Under the pieces are notes generated by a model. That model did no database searches. It saw only the letters and a list, made by a program, of their open reading frames with translations, and was not told the DNA's origin. From contig NC_133777.1 in assembly GCF_003597395.2 (NCBI RefSeq), positions 57,077,977 through 57,141,976 of the forward strand: a DNA stretch of 64,000 nt, in the 5' to 3' direction. Both the position numbers and the translations under genes were made by a program. How positions within the stretch are numbered: the stretch's first letter is position 1; each line of letters opens with the position of its first letter. Shown here piece after piece: positions 57,001-64,000 of this stretch. This stretch comes from Chelonoidis abingdonii (taxonomy: Eukaryota; Chordata; Testudines; Testudinidae).

Positions 57001-58224
57001 GGTGTGGTGTGTGTACACAATACACAGCACAGTGTGCAACTTATTGGCCCTGCTGGGGCAGTGCTACTATAATACAAACGTTAGATCCTCCACCCCAAAT
57101 GTTTTGTAAAGAAAAGTAACCTGTTTTACTTTGATCTAAGTGCAAGTAACAAAATGGCTCCACCTAGCACCAGAATAACAGTGATTAACTTCCTAAGAGT
57201 TCACTGAGTCTTTCCCTATGGATATCTTGTTATGATACTGAGATCTCATTATGGGACACTTCATCATAAGGAAAGATTGTTAGTAGTAGTACGGGACTGT
57301 AGCTAGGTTATAATTTAGGTTCCAATATATTTAATATGGTGTGGAGAGGCAGGCATATACTTAAAATCCATTGTACATGGACTTGAAGTTCAAATAGAAC
57401 TCTTCCCTGTGTTTGTACTCATTTTGTGTTCCACTTTCCACAGATGTCAGAGCATGAATGTTGACAGCATCAAATTTCAGATTCCCCTGTGTAAATATTG
57501 GCAGAAATAAAAAGTTAACTTTTCTTTAGTGAGTATTCACGTTAGAAGTACTTCCCCACTCATCCATCCAGGAAACAAAACATAGGCTGTGGTTTACCAG
57601 CTCAATTCTAAAACCAGGTAACACAACTCTTATTACAAATATTCGTTAGTGCAAACTTGCAGTGATCTTTAATGACCAATCTATAAATAAGAAAAACTTT
57701 AAAAGGTTCTTGTAATGAATAAATCAAAAATCTATGGCTATTCCATGATCAGAAAAAGGAGCTAAAATAGTTGAATACATTATTTGTTGGAAATCATTCA
57801 CTCAATTCTAATAGGGACTTTTTTCTCTCAAAGTCTTCCAGGAAGAGAATGGTCTGTAAATGAGATCACAGCCACACACACAAAACACTTTAGCACTTTG
57901 TAAGATTGTAGCAGCTAACATAATTGCCATGTATAAACTTAAATGATGACTGTATTGCTGGGAGGCAAGTATTCCAGCACTCCATTCCATGAAAGAGAGC
58001 TGCTGAGGGCCTTACTGACTTGGCACACAGCAAATATGCTCCTTGCAATAAAATAATTGTCTAAGAGCATACATGTGAGTTACTCTGCCTGCTCTAGCCT
58101 TTTGAAGTGCCAGAGGACTCTAGCCTGATTACTCTTTTCTGTAATCTCTCAGGGTTGGTTGGCAGGTGTTGGGTGTGGTGTTACCAACCCTTTTCACTTT
58201 AAAAGTAGGGTTGGTGCTAGTTAC
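54093..58224. other. Long stretch without recognised gene
   Basis: No supported gene. 57921-57978 is similar to 60293-60350. Short open frames (for example 55502-55696, 56928-57119) have no recognisable family. Confidence 0.4.
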
Positions 58225-58341
58225 CAAGGGTATGTCAACACAGCTGATATTAAAGCACTGGGAGCCCAGCTACCAGTGCTGTAGCACTGTCTACACTGCC
58301 ACTTTACAGCACTGAAACTTGCACTGCTCAGGGGGGTGAAG
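58225..58341 (+). mobile_element. TGTCTACACT-type MITE, truncated
   Basis: GGGTATGTCAACACAGCTG at the left and repeats of CAGCACT, GCACTGTCTACACTG and GCACTGAAACTTGCACTGCT follow. The right end is missing or not defined. Confidence 0.5.
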
Positions 58342-58439
58342 TAAAGAATTTCTAACTAGGCCTGTGTGTGTGACTGGAATCTCTTATTGTAATCCTGCCT
58401 GAGCATTCCCCTTAAACCAGAGGCTGAGACAGGAGGGAA

Positions 58440-58600
58440 CAGAGGAATTGCCATACAGGGTCAGACCTCTGGTCCATCTAGCCCAGTATTTCCCCTGTGA
58501 GGGGCTGCCCCAAGCATGTGGTTCCCAGGATTCTGAGCAAGTCCCTTACTACTCAGATTATTGTCGTTTTCCCTCTTTGCTCCCACTTCTGCACATAGCA
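58440..58600 (-). mobile_element. CR1/L3-lineage LINE 3' end, antisense
   Basis: GGAATTGCCATACAGGGTCA then GACCTCTGGTCCATCTAGCC are the complement of the 53635-53862 3' end. Confidence 0.65.
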
Positions 58601-58667
58601 AAACTACTAGGAGCCTGGGATTCACCCTTCCATGGCCCTGGCTAGCAGAGCTAGAAATCTAGCAGTG

Positions 58668-58751
58668 TTTTAAAATCCCCCGGCCCAAGGGGACAGCACT
58701 CGCCCTGCGAGGTGAGAGTCAGGTCCCCTGGATGAAGGCGAGGGGAGAGAG
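58668..58751 (+). repeat. 83-bp direct repeat, copy 1
   Basis: CCAAGGGGACAGCACTCGCC through GGATGAAGGCGAGGGGAGAG recurs at 59926-60011 with only a few differences. Confidence 0.92.
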
Positions 58752-59640
58752 AGAAGGAAGCGCTGCCTGGCTCTGACGTGCAGTCTGTTAAACATCCAAG
58801 GTTGGTAGTAGCTAAGTAGTTTCAGCCTGTGCCGAGGGAACTGCAGTGAGCTGAGCGCGAGATGCTGTTCTCCAGAAGAGCCGCCGGATGGCAGCAGGGG
58901 CAGCAGCTCGTCAGCCGCTGACTGTGTTTCTCTGCCCATTCAGGCAGCAGGGAAAAGGGAGCGAGGAAGGGCGCCCGCGAGAGAGGCGCTTTCTCCGCAG
59001 CCTGGGAACCTGCCTCGGATCCCGCAGGGGTTTCCAGCAGCCGCTGCCTGGCTGTGCACTGGGCTCCCCGCTGCTCTCCATGGACTGAGGCTGCTTGGGC
59101 ACCAGGCTTTGCATCAGCAGCACAGAGGGGTCCTCACCGTGGGGGGACTGGACGTGAGCTCCCAGGGACACTGACAAGGTAACCGCTCTGCTTGCTCCAG
59201 CAGGTCTCCAGCTGCCCAGCGCCGCTGCAGGGATCCCCCCCACTCCTGCCGCGGGAATGAGAGAGGAGAGAGAGGCAGGTCACTTGGATCGGAGGGTGAC
59301 CTGGTGCTTTTGATCTGAGAGGCTTTAGCCGGTGCGTACGGGGTGTCATTTCCCTCTTCGTAACACGCTGAACGTGTCTCTCTGGTGGTGGTTTGAAGGG
59401 CTGCTGAGAGCCCCACGTGCTGAGGCGGGAGTTTGCCTCTGTGGGACACGTTGTACATTCACAGTTCCGAGGGGAAATTGGCCAGTTGTTGGGCCCCACG
59501 GGGCGTAAGTGACTATTCAGCACCCGTGTCTCCCAATCTGCATCCGCTCTTCAGGCCCCCCTGATGTCCCCCAACGGGTGGCAGAGAGTCCTTGTCTGCT
59601 AGCAGGCTAATGGGATCCCGCCCTGTAGGTTAGTTAATCT
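58700..59640 (+). promoter_or_regulatory. CpG-rich candidate promoter / first-exon region
   Basis: This is the only CpG-dense part of the window that I cannot assign to a transposon. CpG dinucleotides are frequent from 58740 to 59350 (for example GAAGGGCGCCCGCGAGAGAG at 58964-58983). A possible 5' splice donor GACAAG|GTAACC occurs with its GT at 59179-59180. An open frame of 66 codons starts with ATG at 58888 but has no known domain. No TATA box is evident, as is common for CpG-island promoters. It could be a host gene's 5' exon or simply an unrecognised GC-rich repeat. Confidence 0.35.
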
Positions 59641-59925
59641 CAGATCACGTGGTTTATAGCTTTGAAGGGGTTCTGTCTTGACACAAATTACTGATCTCAT
59701 CTGGGGAATTCCTGGCCCTTCTTCGATTGTTACTTGGTTCTTTCCGCATAAGGAACCATTTCAGAGCTGCTTTCCCCTCCACACTGACTAACCCTGGGGT
59801 GGTTGTAATCACAGTGCGTGTAAGGAAGAGGGAGCCTCTTCTTGTTTTGGAATTTGTCCCATCTAGATAACCCAAGAGCTCATTCCAGAGGGTTTTGTAC
59901 AAGAGGTTAAGGGGGAAAAGTTATT

Positions 59926-60011
59926 TTTAAAATCACCCCGGCCCAGGGGGACAGCACTCGCCCTGCTAGATGAGAGTCAGGTCCCCTGGATGAAGGCGAG
60001 GGGAGAGAGAC
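59926..60011 (+). repeat. 83-bp direct repeat, copy 2
   Basis: Near-identical to 58668-58751, about 1.26 kb downstream and in the same orientation. The match includes ATGAGAGTCAGGTCCCCTGG. Confidence 0.92.
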
Positions 60012-62535
60012 CCTGATCTCTTCAGTTTGGTAATAGACGTGTTGGGCCATATCCAGGGGTCCAGCTTGATGCAGTGTGCAAATTGGGAAAGGTGGGTGGG
60101 TGTCTTGCAGCTCCCTGTTGTTCTCCCCTGATGCTGTGCTGTGCCAGGCTGATCCCTGGAAACTGTGCTAGAACAGCCTATGAGTTGCTACAATTTACAT
60201 GGAGCTGTAGTGGCTCCAGGGGGCTGAAATTTCAGTGCAGGATTGGGGTAGTATAGAAACATCTCAAAATGCCACTTTTCCTCTGGCCGCACTATAATTG
60301 AGACGTATAAACTTAAATAATGACTATACTGCTGGGAGACAAGTATTTAGCAGCAAAGACAAGTGGTGTAAGTCACTACTCCAGCTCTACATCACCAGAG
60401 GAACCTCTTTACACTCCCTGAGTGATCTCCTCTGAGCTGGTAAATTCCTTTTAGAGCCAGATTATGCCAGCAGCATGGAGCAAACTGTACTGTAGAATCT
60501 GGCTCACTGTTACCATTGGGATTAGTGTTTCACAAATGACATTGCCATAGTCCTTTTCTCCAGGCCACTTTTTTTAATAAAAAGCCCTTAAATTAACATA
60601 TCCTTTGCTAAAAATATAATTTTTTCCTTTAGTCTGAGGAAGTTTCAGGTCTGACATGGCAGAATTAAATAGTCACTGTGGTGATATGAACTCTCAACAG
60701 AAATAGTAGAAATCATCATTGTTTTCTATGCATCCCTCTACTGATAAGACTTTGTTCTTTGGATTGAAGAATAGTATCACTTAATTTTGCTAGTGTCTCA
60801 AGCATAGCACAATTACACAATTCTGTGGATGAAAGAAGCCAGTGCTTATTATCTTCCGACATCCCACCAGCCTTGTATGCAGAGTGCTCTTGTCCCTGTT
60901 TTGTGTTCAGTGACAGGAGAATGCACTGGAAGAGACCAGTGCTTTGCTGAGTTTATTGCTGACCATGGTACCATCAATGCACTCTTACTCACCTAACTGG
61001 TCCATCAGTCCTATGGTACATGTTTCTGCCAACCTGGAGTTCTCCCTGGCACAAGGTCTGGTGATGGATATGATTCCAGGTCGTTTAGATATCATCAAGG
61101 GTTCAAAATGAAAACTAAAAATGGTGACATTATCCAGACTTTTGTAATGCTTGACTCTTTTCTTTCTTTCTTTCTTTTGCGGGGGGAGAGGAGGTGAGCG
61201 GGGTTGTGAAAACTCCAAATATTCTGTTGTAACAATAGAGTTGAAATCCTGATTCTCTAAACTATGTCCTGAGAGTGAGTGTCTTCAGTGGTAAAACAGA
61301 TAATCTTTCAAGGAAAAAATGCCATAAAATAACAAGTATCAGGGGGCTAGAAAGACTAGACAAGCTGCTCTGACTTAAGGCACGTATAAGATACCTCAAA
61401 CCTAAGTATGGTCAGAATACCCAGCATACTTACCTGAGAACCTAATGCTTTAATCTGGCCACTGATTCTTGCTAGTTAGGTTTTAGGAACAGATCAAATC
61501 CTGCTCTTATTTACACTGACTTAAATCTGGAGTAGTTCCGTTGTCATCAAAATGCTGAATAGTGTTTGCACTAGCTATGTATTGTAGTTTTTTTTTTCTC
61601 TTTTCCTACTTCACACAACAGGTTTGCTCACAACAGTTGCTTTAGTTGCAGAAAATTAATTAGGGTTACTGGTGTGCAGTGCTGAGTTTTATGATGGGAG
61701 TATAAAACGTTTTGCGTTAGAGAACATGGATAACTGTCTTTTTTTTAAACCTGCTGTCAATTAAAACCAAAAGCTACAATAAAAGAAGAGACTTGAACCC
61801 TTTGGAAGACTTGGAAGAGGCCCAAGAGAGTAGCTCTGGAGATGTTGAAAATAACAGTTTATCTGCTCTCATCATTTTGGGCCCAATCCTCCACCCCGTT
61901 ACACTGGTTTTGTGGTGTTGTAGGCCCTGTGATCCCAGTGGAGCTGAGCAATGGAGTGTGGGATTAGGCTCTGCATTTAAACAAAAATTCTGCCAGAAGT
62001 CCCCTGCATTAAGGGCCTGATGCAAAGTCCACTGAACTCAAGACTACCCAGGGTTTTGGAACAGGCCCTCAGAGAACATTAAATTTGGGTAGGTAAGTGC
62101 TTAAAATCAAGTGTACATGTGCAACTTTAACAATGGCTTCTGCACTATCGTCATAGGCTTTAATTATGTAAGGCCATCAATTCTGGCAAATAGAGAAAAT
62201 GCTGTTCTCACAGGAAGATAATTATGTTGGCTGAGACTAGTGTTCCATCTAATCAGTATTCTGTCTGACAGTATCTTTTCTGTCACCTTAGATGCATATG
62301 TAACATTTTGTAACTTTTCGTTCTTTTATACTTCACTCCTGTCTCCTCGTAATGTTCCATTGCATCTTAACAAGCTTGAAAACTTACCTGTGAGAGCGCA
62401 AGGCTTTTCATATATGTGTCCGAACAATTTTCTTTTCAAATGCCACAAGTGCAAACGAGGCGATGAGTCACTTAACTATGAAGTTAATTTGGCTGTGAAT
62501 GTAGTGGCTATATAGGCCGTCTGATTCCTATAGGC
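60012..62535. other. Unassigned stretch
   Basis: No gene. 61150-61167 has a short CTTT-type run (TTTCTTTCTTTCTTTC). 61494-61552 is a fold-back fossil. 62227-62280 has weak similarity to the CR1/L3 3' end (TTCCATCTAATCAGTATTCT). Confidence 0.4.
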
Positions 62536-63566
62536 CAGTGGTTCCCAAACGTTCACAACCTGTGAACCCCTTTCACTAAAATGTCAAATCTTGTGAACCC
62601 CCTACTAAAAATGAATATTTCCAGAGATCTTTTCCTTTACCTGAGTATAAATTAAAAGCAGTGATCTTGGAAATATAAAATTTGTTTTGATGACATGCTT
62701 ATTACACACTATTTATTATTATTTATCATTACAGTATTTTTATTCCATTATGAAAATGGCAATACTCTTCCAAGATCTCACTTTCATAGCTTGTATCACT
62801 TTAAGTAAGCCTGTTATAGGACAAGGCTGCTATGTTTCATCAAGGAGTATCAGATGTGAAACCATCATGAAGATATTTACGAAGCCAACTTAAAGAGTTC
62901 CTCCTACATAAGCATTCAGGTCTTGAGCAGTCCAGGCAAACAATGCACATTACAACACAGCTTAATTTGTTCTTCATAATTTTAAAAACTATACTAGCTG
63001 CCTATTTAATTTAAAAAACAGCAAAAAATATCTACCTCCCTTTCCATTTCTTATAAGGACTCTTGAAGTTTAAATCTCTTCAGTGTGATAGATATCCTTG
63101 CTTTGATCTGCTTAGCTCTTCGAAGTCCAGGGGCTCTGGGCTCCTGGCCCCATGGTGCCCGGGGTCCGGGTTCCTAGGGACCAGGGGCGGCTCTAGGGAT
63201 TTTGCCGCCCCAAGCACGGCAGGCTGCCTCTGGCAGTTTCCCTGTGGAGGATCCGCTGGTCCCGCGGCTTCGGTGGACCTCTCGCAGGCGTACCTGCGGG
63301 AGGTCCGCCGAAGCCGCGGGACCAGTGGACCCTCCGCAGGGACTTCTGCGGGAAGTCCACCAAAGCCGCGGGACCAGCGGACCCTATTCAGGCAGGCCGC
63401 CGAAGGCATCCTGCCTGCCGCCCTTGTGGTGCTGGCAGAGCGCCCCCTGTGGCTTGCCGCCCCAAGCACGCACTTGGCATGCTGGGGCCTGGAGCCGCCC
63501 CCGCTAGGGACAGTTCTGTCCACCATTAGTGAATTTTTCCCATGAACCCCAGTCTGGGAACCACTG
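62536..63566. mobile_element. hAT element interrupted by a younger hAT MITE
   Basis: Begins CAGTGGTTCCCAAACG and ends GTCTGGGAACCACTG, flanked by CTATAGGC (62528-62535) and CTGTAGGC (63567-63574), 7/8 identical. 63182-63503 plus its target duplication is a later insertion, so the original element was about 700 bp. The left part repeats TGTGAACCCC. No transposase is recognised. Confidence 0.88.
63182..63503 (+). mobile_element. GC-rich hAT MITE with exact 8-bp target duplication, nested
   Basis: Begins CAGGGGCGGCTCTAGG and ends GGAGCCGCCCCCG, flanked by CTAGGGAC at 63174-63181 and 63504-63511. It is the longest copy of the family here. Its interior has inverted GCTGGTCCCGCGGCTTCGGT-type blocks around 63256-63330. 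The exact flanking repeat and conserved termini suggest one of the more recent insertions in the window. Confidence 0.94.
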
Positions 63567-63698
63567 CTGTAGGCTATATAGTTAGCCTGTCGGATGTTGT
63601 GTACAAGCGGTTTATTGTGTACTTCTCATCTGAATGACTTCCCTGGACTGTTTCTCTGGCATGTGAGCTAGCACATGATGCTAGAAAATGACACTTAC

Positions 63699-63822
63699 TA
63701 AGGTGACCAGATAGCAAGTGTGTTGGGATAGAGGTGGGGTGGGCGGAATAGGCGCGTATATAAGACAAAGTTTCAAGTATCGAGACGGTCCCTATAAAAT
63801 CACGGCATCTGCTCATCCTGCA
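63699..63822 (-). mobile_element. MITE with ACCAGAT/ATCTG ends, reverse copy
   Basis: Starts TAAGGTGACCAGATAGCAAG, and the interior CGGTCCCTATAAAAT is the complement of the core at 5290-5310. The right end is decayed (ATCTGCTCATCCTG). Same family as 5269-5390. Confidence 0.7.
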
Positions 63823-63890
63823 CGTATCTGTCATGAGGTTGTAGAAAAAAATTATGGTATTATGTTGTACTGAGAAATATTATATAAGTA

Positions 63891-63960
63891 AGGCCCTTTA
63901 GCTATATCCTCAACTGGTGTAAATCTGTGTGACTCAGTTTACTCATTTACACCAATGTGT
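63891..63960. repeat. Fold-back fossil repeat
   Basis: CTCAACTGGTGTAAATC and ACTCATTTACACCAATG are inverted halves. Same family as 25028-25114. Confidence 0.6.
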
Positions 63961-64000
63961 GCATGGTGGTGTTTTTTAATACTGCCTAAGGCTCTGGCTT

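Noticed and set aside
1..64000. CRISPR arrays, bacterial operons, insertion sequences
   Set aside because: No regularly spaced short repeats with unique spacers, no ribosome-binding-site-led gene runs, and an overall vertebrate repeat landscape.

Overview
The window looks like non-coding DNA from a turtle (Testudines, probably a cryptodire), dominated by interspersed repeats. I base this on the repeat mixture: CR1 LINE 3' ends, short GC-rich hAT elements beginning CAGGGGCGGCTC, elements ending in a GG-n4-TGTCTACACT motif, one of which carries a Myb/SANT-like reading frame, a 58-bp terminal-inverted-repeat element, and MIR/tRNA-derived SINE relics. A crocodilian is the main alternative. I find no convincing protein-coding host gene, no functional tRNA or rRNA, and nothing prokaryotic. 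Most open frames are short, overlap on both strands, and cross transposon boundaries.

Layout. 1-298 is a compact element with 58-bp perfect inverted ends. 827-2891 is a broken hAT transposase copy (ZMYM1-like relatives) ending in AATAAA plus an A-run. 4.5-7.4 kb has two GC-rich hAT MITEs and a short MITE nested in an older fold-back relic. 8-9.2 kb is GC-rich and unassigned. 12-13 kb and 15.2-15.6 kb are antisense CR1. 14.5 kb holds a near-perfect 56-bp-arm hairpin. 16-18.6 kb holds a tRNA-like repeat, a MIR-type SINE and TGTCTACACT-type MITEs. 19.6 kb is another hAT MITE. 20.3-22.4 kb is a roughly 2.1-kb PIF/Harbinger-like element with a broken Myb/SANT frame. 23.3-24.5 kb is CR1 followed by a hAT element. 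26.6-28.2 kb is a hAT element, a Harbinger-type MITE and CR1 pieces. 29.4-31.3 kb is a 1.9-kb CpG-rich hAT-type element with long inverted internal arms. 33.5 kb holds an exact 65-bp tandem duplication. 41-47.5 kb holds a hAT MITE, LTR-like repeats and a 27-bp distant inverted repeat. 49.5-50.4 kb has two hAT MITEs. 51.8-52.7 kb is a solo-LTR-like element. 58.7-59.6 kb is the only candidate host regulatory region: CpG-rich, with a possible splice donor, and bracketed by an 83-bp direct repeat. 62.5-63.6 kb is a hAT element interrupted by a younger hAT MITE.

How it fits together. The sequence records successive transposition waves. Old fold-back, MIR and CR1 relics were hit later by short TA-flanked and hAT MITEs that still show recognisable target-site duplications. 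The two transposon protein remnants are both broken, so nothing here is likely to mobilise by itself. If a host gene is present, the CpG-rich 58.7-59.6 kb segment is the best place to look for its first exon; otherwise the window is intronic or intergenic. All family names come from pattern recognition, not database searches.
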